Assembly: GCA_007922225.1 (NCBI GenBank)
Contig: ML679963.1
Location: forward strand, 1,819,014-1,883,013
Direction of reading: 5' to 3'
DNA from: Emydura subglobosa
Lineage: Eukaryota; Chordata; Testudines; Chelidae
Length of the DNA stretch: 64,000 bases
A program made the translations under genes and the position numbers. How positions within the stretch are numbered: position 1 is the stretch's first letter; each line of letters opens with the position of its first letter. Under the pieces are notes generated by a model. That model saw nothing but the letters and a program-made list of their open reading frames with translations, was not told the origin of the DNA and searched no databases. Positions 45,916-58,305 of this stretch are shown piece by piece.

Positions 45916-48900
45916 TTGCACACGGGAGGGAGGGAGGGGGAGCCGGAGGAGGAGCAATGGCGCTTCCCTGGGAAAGGTTACTCGCTTTCCTCGGCTTTTC
46001 ATCCCTGGCAGGGCTGGCCTGACACCCCCTTTTCCAGATATCCGTCAGGGGTGGGAGGGCGGCGGAGAGGAGGCTCTGTCTGTCTGTCTGTCTGCAGCCG
46101 TTGCTGCTGGAGACAGGGATGTGGCCCTGAAAGAGGCCCAGGCCCTGGGCTCTGAGAAGGCTGGATGTGGCTATTCTTTTTCTTTACATGAGATGGTTTT
46201 GCGGATGTGATGGATTTTACAGTAAATGCTAATCAGCTCCTGTGTATATGTATATTCCCCCTTCCCTCCTTGCATGAGGGGTAATGTTCTGCATTTCCTC
46301 AGGTACAGTCAGATGCTTTTTTGTTTTGTTTTGTGTAAATAGCTCTTTTATTCCAAGGATCCTATTCCATACTGGAGACTCGCTCCTCTCAGAGTGGTGA
46401 GTTTTTAGTATAAATACCATTTTGCTCAGTGCAGATACGGGAATTAGGCAAAAGTGACCTATATAAAGACCTCTTATTGCTTCCCTTCGGCTATGTCTGT
46501 TTAGTGACTGTACCCATCTGTAAAATAACATTTTCCAGACATTTTAATTTGTCAAATCAAAATACCTAATTGGATCTAGATTTCTGAAACCTCTGTGTCA
46601 ACGTGTTGCTTTGGTTTCTTGAAGTAGTTGTTTAGAAATATCTTCTAACCTGGTTTGCTTCAAATGTTGTTGGAAATATTAGAATTCACCCTTATAACAG
46701 TAAAAAAAACACAGTAGGTACAGCTATATTAAAGGCAGTCAGATACCATAGTGGCGAGTGCGGTACAAGACATGGGAAATAATAGAATTAGATCTATGTT
46801 GTTGTCAGGTATAGAGATTTAAATCTCTTACTGAAAAAGATTAGGTTTGAGACCCTAGCTCTATTTATTTTCCTAGCAGAGAACTAATATCTCCTGTTTA
46901 TCGTGGCATGGAGTATTTGATTAGGTGGCATTTTAGTGAATGAGTTTGTTAAATAGCAGTAGCTTTAACTACTTGAACAAATTGCGACCTTCACTTTTGA
47001 TTAACATTTCTAGGGTCTTTATAGCAATTTCTCTATATATGCCAAGAACAGACTGAGATGTTACCTTCAGGTTTGAATTTCATTGATTGGCTAGTATTAA
47101 TGCTATTTATAGTGAATATGTCACATTCTCTTTGTTTTATGTATTTGCATAAAGGTTGTTGTCTTGGAATGTTTAAAAAGAAATGTTTCCAGAATGCCAT
47201 TCCTAATGTGCAGTAGTACATCTTGCTGAGTATTGTACTTGAGAGGCTAAAGTGTCTGAAGAATCGCTCTAGTGTGTAGTATGTTGTAATAGAGAAGACA
47301 TTATCAAAGCAATGGGAAATCAAGATCTATTTTAGTACTGGGGATGTGGATTTGTTTACATATTTCATGATTCCTGAATAACTCGTCTTATTCCAAGATA
47401 TGTGATTTTAGATATTTCTCTCAAAACAAATGTGAGGTTGCATCTTGATTCCTGTTGTTCCTGTACTGTTAACTGTTTTGTAACTTTTGTTTTGTTGCTT
47501 TTGTTATTTATGTCGAAGGACAAACATAACTAACAACTGGTTTGAATCTTCATGTTAGATTGTTCGCAGTATAGTTTATGCCAGTGTGTTTGCCCTGTTT
47601 TTAGAACCCTTCTTCTTTGTATGTATTGATACAGAAACGGCGATGCATTTGTATCCTAACCTGACATCTGAATTTGAGAATGAATTTTTCTCTTGTGTTC
47701 TGGCTGCCTTAGTAAGGGGAGATTTATTCTGAAATATTTGTTTAAATATATGTATCTTGTTGGTTAAAATAAGAATCTAAAGTGAAGGACCTATAGACAG
47801 GCTATTATCAGAGAAGCTAAAATTAAATGACACATGTCAAAGGCCAGATGTTGGGGTCAGAATTATGTATGTTTAGGGTTATTTAAATCCTAAACTGAAC
47901 TATTGAAATAGTGTACCTCACATCACACCCTCCCTTTAAATTCCATCATAAGCTAACTTGAAGAATTCCTTTTAAAAGTTATTTACTCTCTTGTACCCAT
48001 TTATATAACTTTCATCTTTGTCTTTGCTATAATTCCCCAATTTTTGTTACTTGAATAAAATGTTTTTAAAAGAAGTTGTAAGACACAGCCAACTTTTTAG
48101 AGTTAAGGAGTATCATTAAAAGAGATAATCAAATATCACACTGATGATTGCAGTTTTGTAACATAAGTTCATTTGTCAAATGTCTCCTAATACTGCATTT
48201 CCTATAATGTATATTTTTGGTGAACAGTAGATAAGGTAAAGAATTTGTTTTAAAGATTGTACAGATCATTGCCATATAGTAAGATTAGTTCCATGATTGA
48301 CAAAATGTATGTATTTTGCACATGTACATTCTCATATTTGTTTGATTACTTCCAAATTGCACGTCCCCCTCCCCCTCCAGGGACCTCTAAGGCTTCATGT
48401 TGTGATAACATTTTTGTCCTAGGAAAGGTGTAATGTCACTCTATTCCCGCCAAGCAGATCATTGCTCCTAAACCAACCAAATGGACAGTACAGTTCATTT
48501 GGAGAATATTTCTGTTCTGTGTTTAGCAGACATTGGAAACCAGCTATTTTATTTAAAGGAAAATGGAGATTAGGATAGACATGTGTCAAACTATAACTAA
48601 GACCTGTGGAGAGACAATGACGAATGTCATCAATTTTTTTCTTGAAATGTATTTTGATGGCCAGTCAAGCATACTTATATATACAGGAAAAAATGATCTA
48701 TTTTAAAATCACATAGGCATGTGTGTTGGTACATTCAGGCCCAAATTAGAAGCTCCAGATCTTTGTTCAGCTATTTAAGGTAGAATATTGTGGTCCGTGA
48801 TCCCATCCCCCAAAACATAAGGGTTAGGCCTAGCTGTATATTTCATATAGCAGTATGTTGTTAAGCATCATGATATTATCTCCATGGCTCTAGCAAAGTG

Positions 48901-49542
48901 GGGAACCCACGTTTAACTCTAGACTTGTTCTTTCATTTCACAAGCCTGCAAGATCCTGTCTGTACTAAAAGAATCCTCTCTGGGTGACAGCAGGTTTCAA
49001 TTACAAATAACTCATGGCCTTAATCAACCATGGTTGAGAGTGGCTTACCTGCAAGTATATTCAGGCCCATTTTAACACCCATTATGGTCTTGAAAATGGC
49101 TTGGCCTTGTCTACACTAGTGGGAAAATTATTCTCATTCCTGAATTGATTTGGTGTAGGGAGAATTCCTGGTAGATACCCACTGGTTATTTGCTACTAGG
49201 TTTAAGTGACTGAAAAGATACCTGAGTAGAAAGGAAGATGCTCAAGATTCTTATAGACTAAATAAACAGCACAATACGTTGGGAGACCCAAAGAAGGTTT
49301 CTTAAAGCATCTTTTGTAGGGGGGAGGAGAGGAGTGATCATCAGTATCTGAACGTATGATTTTGTGGCATGGGTTAGCAGCTGAGGGCTTCTTGTAGTAA
49401 TTTCCCAGCATTTGAGACAGTCATTTGCTGTTTGAGTTCATGTGGAATCTGAGTTTCATAATTCCTGGTTTCTTTGCCAGCAGAAGTGACATCACAACCA
49501 CTGTAAAAGTAGTTTGAAAATTGCCTTGTCCATGATTGTTTT

Positions 49543-49733
49543 TGTCTACACACAGACACTGCATTGATTTAACTAAAATTGTTTAAAAAATTGTTTGTGG
49601 GCACACACAAATAGATTTACACTTATATTGATTTAGCTTTTTGCTACTGATTTAACTTATCTTTAACTTATTGATCTAAAAAAAAATCTAGGAAAAACAG
49701 TACAATATATTGTGTAGATAGGGGCTTATGCCA
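49543..49733. mobile_element. Harbinger-type MITE
   Basis: TTTTTGTCTACACACAGACA at left and ATTGTGTAGATAGGGGCTTA at right are inverted. The middle is AT-rich with TTGATTTAACTAAAATTG and TTGATTTAGC. Confidence 0.7.
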
Positions 49734-50000
49734 TGCTTATATGTACAGCAGCGCAGCTGTAGCATGTCTGGTGAAGACGCTCTATGCTGATGGGAGAGAA
49801 CTTTCCTGTCAGCATAAAAAAACCACCTCCCTGAGTGGCAGAAGCTATGTAGACAGTGGTGGGTTCACAGGAGAATTCTTCTCTAGACCTAGCTACCACT
49901 TCTCAGGGAGGTGGATTACCTTGCTGATGAAAGAAACCCACCTGTTGGTGTAGGTAGTATCTACACTGATGCGCTGTAGTGTTTTAAGTGTGGACCTACT
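49734..50000. mobile_element. Harbinger-type MITE
   Basis: GCTTATATGTACAGCAGCGC at left; CTACACTGATGCGCTGTAGT then TTTTAAGTGTGGACCTACTC at right, partly inverted. The core has GACCTAGCTACCACTTCTCA and GGGAGGTGGATTACC, as in the 11408 copy. Directly adjoins the previous MITE. Confidence 0.65.
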
Positions 50001-52194
50001 CTTAATCTGGAATAATTTTCATATGTAGAAAACTCCTAAAATAGATAGATGGGCCCAACTAGTCACTGAAAGTGATGCTTCATGAATGTGACTGGGCAGT
50101 AGTTCACACTTTTGCCTTTGGTATTGTTTGGCTGTAGGCAGTTGGGTTAATTGGGGCATCAGCACGCAATTTTAGATTGTGAACACTGTCTTCTACTAGA
50201 GAAAAGACCAGAAACTGAATTTTATTTTACTTTTTAAAATAAAATGGAAGCTTAGATTCTGCGGAAAGAAGCAAAAATCACAAAGCTCTAAAGTTCTGAT
50301 ACTTGCAGTTCTTCTATGCCTGTGACTTTCCATTGACACTGGCTGTAATCCACAGCCATAGCAAGACATAATGTGCATGGTGGGGTGTTCCTCCCACCCC
50401 TTCCCAGTTCTATAAAACATCTACATTTGAAGAACATGTGAGCTAAGTTAAATCTTATTTTAGGGTGGTTTTCTTCTGAAATGCATGTGGATGGTTTGTG
50501 TGAGTTGAATTACATTTCAGCTGTACATCTGTGATGTTAAACCACATTTAAAAAAATTCTTCTGGGTGTTATGCGGATTCGAGAGTTTGAGACTGAAAGT
50601 CAATGTGTGTTATACTTAAGGCCCTTCATATTTGGTTTTTATTTTCTTTAAAAATGACTGGGAATTTATCAGTGATGATTCTAAAATTTTAAAAATGGAC
50701 AAAAATCAGTAACAAAAATGAAGGGTGGGAGCGGGGTACCCAGTACTCATGGAGGCCACGAGAGGGCTGCCCGGTACTCATGGGAGTCAGTGAACGGGGT
50801 GCAGTGGGGAGAGGTCAGGAGTGCCTGGTACTTACGTTGTAACAGTTGAGGAAACCTTCTGCTCCCTGTGGGCCAGTTGTTGCAGCAGTTGGCTAGTCTC
50901 AGGACCTAGTGCCCTGCCCATCTTGCTCCCCCACTGCAGAACAACAGTCACCAACTGGAAGTTACCCTCTGTGCAGGCGTGCTATACCGTCTTGTGGAAA
51001 CTGCGAGGGGAGAACTGAGCCACTATCCTTCAAAAATCAAGGGGAAATTAAAAAAAAACATTATTCAGGGTTTACCAAACTTGAGAATTTTGGGGAAAAA
51101 TCAGGAAAAACCAAAGCGCTTTAGTATTCCCATAATTCTTAGAGCGCTACCTCAGTGAGCAAAGGGGTCTTCAACTTCTCCCTCTCCTCAACTAATTTAA
51201 AAAAAATCCTGCCTTCAGTAGCCTTTCTCCTTTGGCCAAGTATCAGAAGACACAACTCTCCTAAGGGGCAGATGGGCCTCTGTGCCCGGCCCACCTCTTT
51301 TTGCTGTTGACTCAGCTTTTCCACTCTTCCTTATTGGTTCCTGTAACATGTCTTGCCCACCCCCAGCATGGTCTCCTGTCCTGAGACTACCCCTACCCCC
51401 TGCTGGCTGCAGACTTGAAGAAGGGGTTGGGAACCAGCAGCATGGGAAACTGGAGCACATGATTAGGGTGGAAAGAGGAAGGGCTGGTTTCTTGCTGCAG
51501 GGAAGTAGTTTAGATCAGTTCTCAGCATCCCTCAACCGTCCTCCTTCCCTGGGATAGTGCCACTCAATGACAACAGCAAACTGTAGGCTATGAGCCTACT
51601 CTGCAGGAGTTAAATTGCGTTAGCGCTCCTTGTAGAGATCTCCATTTACAAGGTATTATGCATGTGGGCTTATCATGATTTCCCTCCCCTTTCTCAGAAT
51701 ATAATGCTGACCTCTCTCTTCGTTCCTCTCTTAATTGTTGACTGTTAGGCCCTCAAGCGCAGGAAATCAGAAGGGAAGGTTATTGTGGAGTTTGTCCTAA
51801 TGCTGCTTCACGGACAGGCCATCGCAGTACAGTTAGCTGTGCGGTGTCTTTCATCCTGGAAAACCATAAATTACTGGGGCTTTCTCTTCAGTATTAGTCT
51901 GGCTTGCGGTTGTCGCTGACTTAAATCCTGCTTCACACTTCCTCCCTCAGAGAAACATAAACCAATCTGAGAAAGAAGGTTGTGGGTAGAGGGGATATTA
52001 CTCTATTGAGATTTGAATGTCACTTGCTTTTCCTCCACTCCTGCAAATACTTATTACTTTTGTACTGTCTTGTTGGTGTGAGGTATATGCTGTGATCTCT
52101 CAGTTTGATTCATGGCTCTTTCTGTGCTGGAAAGCAACTGAGTTTAATGACAGTTAAAATCGAGGGTGGATCATCCATGCTTTTGATGGAAGTA

Positions 52195-52475
52195 AGCTAT
52201 GTCTACACTACCATTTTGTTGGCATAACTTACGTTGCTTAGGAGTGTGGAAAAAACCACACATCTGAGCAACATCAGTTAGACTGACAGAAGCGCCGGTG
52301 TGGACAGTGTTATGTTGGTGGGAGAGCTTCTCCCCCTGACATAGCTACCGCTGCTCGTTGACGTTGGTTTAATTATATCAGTGGGAGTGCTGTCTCCTAT
52401 TGGCGTAGAGCGGCTACATGAGATCTTGCACCAGTACAGCTGTGCTGTTGCAAGCTTGCTAGTATAGACACAGCC
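52195..52475. mobile_element. Harbinger-type MITE (well preserved)
   Basis: CTATGTCTACACTACCATTT, TTGGCATAACTTACGTTGCT at left; AGAGCGGCTACATGAGATCT, CAGCTGTGCTGTTGCAAGCT and TAGTATAGACACAGCC at right. The left end matches the right terminus of Harbinger relic 1 in reverse complement (GTCTACACTACAA and TTGGCATAA). Confidence 0.8.
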
Positions 52476-52732
52476 TCAATGATGTTAAATGTGTACCAGA
52501 ACTACTGTGCTTTGGCCTTGGTAGTAGAGACCTGATGCAGGCATGGTTTTGGAATCCATGTATAACATGATTGGCCTTGTCCACATAACAGGATGACTGT
52601 GTCAATATTAATATGTTAAATAAAACTCAAGATGAATGCATAACAATAAGCTTATCACATGATCTCTCACTACTGTAAACCTCTTCCCCCAACCTTTGTC
52701 TGTCACCCATTGCTGTATTAGATCTAATTTAA

Positions 52733-52927
52733 GGCTTATGTATGTTAGGAGAATTTTGCACTGGTGTAACTTCACTAGTGGAACCCCCTTGCAATGTTAA
52801 TATGTTGCTCTGATTTGCATATATTATCAGGGATAAATTGCACCGGTGCAGTGTGTCTATATGGCAGGGGTTGAATCTCTGTAGCTGCAATTATGCAAAA
52901 ATTCCTAGTGTAGACAAGCCCCTAGAT
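52733..52927. mobile_element. Harbinger-type MITE
   Basis: AGGCTTATGTATGTTAGGAG at left, GCACTGGTGTAACTTCACTA, then TTCCTAGTGTAGACAAGCCC at right, the same right end as the 25386 element. Confidence 0.75.
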
Positions 52928-53319
52928 TAAGTTGCTTGTTTAAGGGGGAGAGAGCTAGGATTTTTACCCAGGGCAATGTTATAGCAGGCTAGAATCCCCA
53001 AGCCTCTGATTGCTGGAAGAGAAAGGAGCTATCTCTCAGAAATGGACCTGATTCTTACCAGCTTCTGGGCTTCCTGAAGGTTTCTAATTAGCTTTGTTGA
53101 AACTGACCACAGTCTTGTTAATTTAATTCTGTTGCTGCTGGGGGAAAACTATGCACAGGGTTGTAGGTACTGGAACTGTCAGACTCGGGAAGATATCACT
53201 GTATAAATTGACATTTCCCTACTGTAAAAGATAGAAGCTTTTTTTTTTGTTTTGTTCTTGGGGTAAAAGGAGGATTAATTTTGGCAGAAACTGAAGGCTT
53301 AGAGCCCGCTTTAGGAATT

Positions 53320-53440
53320 GCCATATGTATGGGATCAGACCTGTGGTTCACCTAGTCCTGTATTTTATCTCTAACGGTGGCCAGTACCACATGCTTTAGG
53401 GTAAGGAACCCTGCATTGGACAGATGTGGGATAATCTGCT
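53320..53440 (+). repeat. CR1-type fragment (old)
   Basis: TTGCCATATGTATGGGATCA, GGTGGCCAGTACCACATGCT and TGGACAGATGTGGGATAATC, a decayed relative of 34862-35040. Confidence 0.55.
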
Positions 53441-53939
53441 CCCTATGTAGGTTTAATTTTAATCCCTAATGGGCAAAGATTGGTTTAAGCCCTGAAGCAT
53501 GAAGCCAGAGAAAGTTTTATACTTGCCTCTGAAAAGTAGGTGAGTGGATTTTTCAGGTGCTTAGTAGAGCACGATGAACATCTTTAACTTTCTGTAGACA
53601 ATAAGATACTAAAACAAAACGGTGGATGTAGTGAATCTAGTGTATATTCTTAAGAGTACTTTACTGTTTAGTAATAACCTTTCATGGTGCTGTAATTAGC
53701 ATGAAAGGCTGGTCCCCCCGCCCCTGACTACTTTTCTTAAAATTTCACTCTACGTTATCACCAGTGCAGCTCTGCCAATGGTAGTGCTAGCATAGACTTG
53801 CTGCTGACATTTCAATTGCTTTATTTTTTATGGTAGTTAAGTAACAGCAGCTGTTCTGTGTTAGTGCTTGTACCATCGGTACAACTGCATTGGTGGTAGC
53901 CAGGAGTGAGAAATTCTAGCATGCATAAGACTGAAATTC

Positions 53940-54345
53940 TAGTTTATGTAAGACTGAAGTGTGTGTGTACAACTATAACCCCCTAGTGTGGCTGCAGGTA
54001 TAGCACTGTAAAGGTGCTTATGCTGGAATATTTTATTCCTGTAAAGGAAGAAGAATAAACTGTACTGGTGTAAGCCTTTGTTGACATGGGCAAGTTCTTT
54101 GATCTTACAGGTGTAGTTATCATAGAATCATAGAATATTAGAGTTGGAAGGGACCTCAGGAGGTCATCTAGTCCAACCCCGTGCTCAAAGCAGTACTAAC
54201 CTCAGCTATATCATCCCAGCCAGGGCTTTGTCAAGCCTCAGGTTAAAAACCTCTAAAGATGGAGATTCCACCACCTCCCTAGGTAACCCATTCCAGAGTT
54301 ATATTAGTATAAATCTCTGTGTGGACACACTGAGGATTGGTTTAC
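53940..54345. mobile_element. MITE interrupted by a CR1 insertion
   Basis: The left part (53940-54120) has GTGTGTGTACAACTATAACC, GCTGCAGGTATAGCACTGTA and GTACTGGTGTAAGCC. The right part (54298-54345) has TTATATTAGTATAAATCTCT and GTGTGGACACACTGAG. Together they make one MITE-like unit once the CR1 at 54121-54297 is left out. Confidence 0.6.
54121..54297 (-). mobile_element. Short CR1 LINE 3' end
   Basis: CATAGAATCATAGAATATTA, then GAGTTGGAAGGGACCTCAGG, AGGTCATCTAGTCCAACCCC and GGAGATTCCACCACCTCCCT. This is the last ~177 bp of a CR1 in minus orientation, with two units of the tail repeat (ATTCTATG). GTTAT (AGTTAT) occurs on both sides (54116-54120 and 54298-54302), a likely target duplication. 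Confidence 0.93.
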
Positions 54346-54500
54346 ATTAGAAATTTTTGCCAGCATAGTAATGGTAATTAGAGATGTGATTTTTTTAAGG
54401 ATATTTCTATACTGGCAAAACCCTACCATAGATAAGTTATACCAGGAAAAAAGTGCTTCTGCTGGTATACCAACCTGTGAAAACTAGGTGCCACAGTGGA
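54346..54500. mobile_element. Small MITE-like unit
   Basis: GGTTTACATTAGAAATTTTT at left; TTCTATACTGGCAAAACCCT, ATAAGTTATACCAGG and GCTTCTGCTGGTATACC follow. It has the vocabulary of the local MITE family, but the ends are unclear. Confidence 0.4.
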
Positions 54501-54679
54501 CTATGTTGAACATACATAAACATACATGATGACTGTTCACTTGCATTTTCACTTGGGCTCATAAACTGTGATTCACCCTCTTAACAGTGCTCTTTGTTTT
54601 GTTTTTTTAAAATTAACCTTGTGTGTTTTGTTTGCACTTTAATTTTAACTGCTGTTTTGAATACAGTAAAGTTCTATTT

Positions 54680-56440
54680 TTGGAAAGTCATAGTATCTTT
54701 ATTAAGTCACACTAAAAATTGCAGAATACATAATGAGAGGCAAAGACCCAACCAATATATAATCTAACATACACAGGACAGACACTATTTTGTGAAAGCA
54801 ACAGAGAGCTCTGTTGCGGCTGACAATTAAAATGCTCTTTTAAAGTCTCCCTCAGTTTCACATCTCCGTGGTTGGCTCATCTAATAGCCCTTGTGTCCGG
54901 CTGTTCAAATTCAGCAGACAGCTGCTCAACCTCACCTCTCCACCATGGAGGGAGCTTCCCCCTTCACCTCACAGATGTATGCAGTACACAACGTGCAGCT
55001 ATAACCATTGGGTTCTTTTTCTCACTGAGATCCAATCTAGTGAGTAAACAATGCCAACAATCTACCAAAAGCACATTCAGCTGTCATTCTTCACTTGCTG
55101 AGCCTTGGCGTTGGGAGGTGGCCATAGAATGGCTTCATGATCCAGCAAAGCAAAGGATTGGCTGGGTCCCCTAGAATCATTATTGGCATTTCACCATTGC
55201 CAGTGGTAATCCGCTGGTCAGTAAAGAAAGTCCTGGCTTGCAGCTTTTTGAAAAGTTCTGTGTTCATAGAGGTGCAAGCATCATGCACCTTCCCTGACCA
55301 GCCTTCTTTGTTATCAGTGAGGTGTCCCTAGTTGCCCACTAACATTTGCATAACCATAGAAAAGTAGCCCTTTCTGTTGCTGTACTCTGTGATGTAAGGT
55401 GGTCCGGTGTCATCATAGGGACATGTGTACTGTTTATTGCCCCACTGTAGTTTGGGAACCCCATTGCTGCAATACCGCCACTGTTCCCTGTATATTGCTG
55501 AGTGACATTCCTGTGTAGCAACAGACATTTAATGGCCTTACAAACTTAGATCACAACAGCCCCCACTGTGGATTTTTCAGCTCCAAAATGATTGCCTGCT
55601 GACTGACAGCAATCCAGAGTTACAAGTTCCAGAACATGCTTGCCATTTCTTTCTCCACTTAATGCAGTTCTAATTTTGGTGTCCCTGGGTTAGGGGGCGA
55701 GGGCGAACTCGGCATGCAGGTCCAGGAACATGGCTTTTCGCATCCAAAGGTTCTGCAGCCACTGCTCGTAATCTCAAACCTGTATTCTGATGTAATCCTA
55801 CCAGTCAGTGCTCGTTTCTTGAGCACAGAAATGGCACTGCACTTTGTGGAGCTGCTCGATGAATGCCAGCAACAAACCTGGCATTTTTTCCCCAGTGTCC
55901 ATCAACACCCAGTTATTGTGCTCAAACACCTCCGCATCATCCTCATCGCAGTCCCCATTGTAGTAATATTCCCTCAGGCTGTGCAAATACTGTCCTGTTT
56001 TACCAGTGCACATGAGAATTGTGCTGACCTGTGCCGGCTCCATGCTGCTGTCAGAGGTGGTGGAAACCAAAAATCGCCAAATGACTGGGACTTAATTTTT
56101 GAGCCTTTTTTTTTTTTTTTTAATTGAGATGTGGAAAGTATTCTGAGATGTAGAATGGTGGGGACTTGACTCCTAGCTCCCAGGAATCCCTGGCCAATTC
56201 GGTACTATCCCACAAAGCACTGTTAAAGTGTCTCAAAAGGCATTGCACCGCACAGAGGCACGGTGCACATTGGGATACCTCCCTTTAATGCACCATGCTC
56301 GTGTTGACACGAGAACTCGTGAGTACGTGCAACGTGGGTGCAAGCAGCTGAGTGTGCACATGTGCAAGTGATTTACAAACTTTGGTGGCTGTATGTTGAT
56401 GTAACTTGCATTGATTGAAATTTGTAGTGTAGACATGTCC
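54680..56440 (-). mobile_element. PIF/Harbinger transposon relic 2
   Basis: Second Harbinger element, same orientation of the transposase as copy 1. The right end reads TTTGTAGTGTAGACATGTCC up to 56440 and is followed by TTA (56441-56443). 54950-55120 is similar to 39510-39680 (for example CACTGAGATCCAATCTAGTG against CACTGAGATCCAATCTTGTG). The left boundary is a guess from TTTATTAAGTCACAC near 54700; no Myb/SANT relic was seen. Confidence 0.8.
55091..55830 (-). pseudogene. PIF/Harbinger transposase remnant (copy 2)
   Basis: Minus-strand relic of the DDE transposase. Visible are ERATFLWLCKC and FSMVMQMLVG (two frames), GKVHDACTSMNTELFKKL (second-Asp block), QARTFFTDQRI, and GEMPIMILGDPANPLLCWIM, which is the third block with its GDPA motif that is decayed in copy 1. 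Upstream, MGFPKLQWGNKQYT-type sequence replaces the GAIIDG block. Several frame changes and stops make it dead. Copies 1 and 2 are complementary: each keeps a block the other has lost. Confidence 0.87.
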
Positions 56441-57061
56441 TTAATCATGACATTTACAATGGGGTGCATAAATGTGCTGTGACTTGTCACCTTATTTGGC
56501 ATACTGGTTTTTTTCAAATAAAATTGACAGGGTTGTTATAATATATCATGGATATAGATAGTGTTAGTCTTCAGCCTGTAGGCCTCCATCCTGTGAACAC
56601 TTTTAAATAGGAGTAACAGCTGTTACTTGAATAAAGTTACCCTTGTGCATAGGTGTTTGCAGGATTGGGGCATTACCTTGAAATTTTCACTGAGAGTTCT
56701 TTGGGGGCAGAAGCTGCTTTTACACTGTACAGTGCTGCTGTAATGAGGCCTCCATCCTGTTTGGAGCCTTCTATCACTAATGTAATACAGATAAATGATG
56801 ATGGTTTCCATGAGGTCTGCCTCATGCATCCCCACCTGACATATCAAATGAAACAAGAGGGCTCTTACCCTGTTCTTGCAGGGGACTGCAATATAGACAG
56901 TCAGCTCTGTCATTCAGGAACCTAGCTATATGGACTGCTGAGAGCATGTGGAGGTGAATCTTTCCCCAGTGCATCCTTGTGACTATTTCGTTGCTCATTC
57001 TTCTGTTGTAGGTTCCACCCTAATTGTTATCAGTGAACTTCAAGGTTTTGGTTTTGACTTA

Positions 57062-57218
57062 AGGCTGGTCTACACACAGTTATTTCTGTATAAACTATGC
57101 TAATACATGTGCCTTTATCCTGGTAAAACTGGCTCCTCTCTGGGGTTATACTGCTTAACTATACCATTTTCTACTGATATAATCAAAACAGTACAATAAC
57201 TGTGTGTAGATGAGCCCT
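57062..57218. mobile_element. Harbinger-type MITE with long inverted ends
   Basis: Left GGCTGGTCTACACACAGTTA and right TAACTGTGTGTAGATGAGCC are inverted copies over about 22 bp with two mismatches. TTA lies at the left junction and TTTTAA at the right. AT-rich core. Confidence 0.85.
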
Positions 57219-58034
57219 TTTAAAGCCCTGGATGGCTTGGGGCCTACCTATTTGAGATAATTCTCTGGCCTTGTGGGATACTGCCACATTTGCATTCAGT
57301 GGAGATGCTGTGGTCAGAGCCTCTGGGTATAAAAGTCAGCAAGTTGTTTCTATGAGGGGCTCTCAACTTTGGAACTGACACTACCCTGCATGGTCTGAAA
57401 TAGCCTACATTTTTTGACTTTCACTGGATGTTGCAAAGCCCATCTGTTTACCCAAGCTTTCGGGGAAGGATGTGATAAGGGCTGGCATTTGTAGCAAGGG
57501 GGTATTGTTTGAGTTTTTGATTCTGTCTGTTAGCTTATTTTTTGGATTAGACGTGAGGAGCATCTGCCGGTTCATATTTTTTCCTTGCATATGATTTTTT
57601 TTTTAAAACAAAAATCCTGGCCTCCAAGGTGAGCTATACACCACATCTGAACACTGCTACCATGTGTGGGTGTATGAATCCATAACTGCATTGTTGTCGG
57701 AGACCAGTTGTCATGCCAGCATTTCTGGTGGGAGAAAACAATGGAAGGAATAGCCCTAGGACTAGGAAGTTCAGGGCTGGTGAGGGAGAGCCTGCCCTGT
57801 GACCTCTGTTTAGAATCCTTTTTCTGGGTTAGTTTCAAACAATACAGCTTATTTGGTTGATCTGTCCACTGTAGTATGTCCCCTAACTTAATAACAAGAC
57901 TGAATTTGTTTTGTCCTATTGAGAAATAAAATGTATTATGACCTCACTGAAATATTAGTCTGATTGAAGTAGGCAGCTAGCAGATGATTGGTTAGCTTGT
58001 GTGTCTGGTGGAGATGACAATTTATATTTAAATT

Positions 58035-58052
58035 AAAAAAAAAAAAAAAAAA
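58035..58052. repeat. A18 tract
   Basis: Uninterrupted run of 18 A. No retroposon body is recognised on its left. Confidence 0.9.
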
Positions 58053-58184
58053 GATTTGAAATGATCCAGATTCATCGTGCTTTTCCGTAGCTACTTATGT
58101 AACCTTATGATCACTTTTTTACCCTTGTCCTTCCTCCCTCCACCTTTGCTGCTTTTGTTTTTAGCTCCCACTTGTTGCATTTTG

Positions 58185-58305
58185 TTTCACATTAGATTGT
58201 AAGATGTTCAGGGCAGGGACCATGTTGTCCTTGGTTTGCACAGTAGCCAGGACAATGGGGCCCTGGTCCCATTTGGGGCCTTCTGAGACTAGCACAATAT
58301 CCATA
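58185..58305. repeat. Old LINE/SINE-derived fragment
   Basis: TTAGATTGTAAGATGTTCAG, GGCAGGGACCATGTTGTCC, GGACAATGGGGCCCTGGTCC and CCATTTGGGGCCTTCTGAGA: the best preserved of four related fragments (20600, 26115, 30040). Confidence 0.7.

Noticed and set aside
55714..56127. Plus-strand frame of 137 codons
   Set aside because: Antisense and flank of the second Harbinger transposase relic, ending in a T run.
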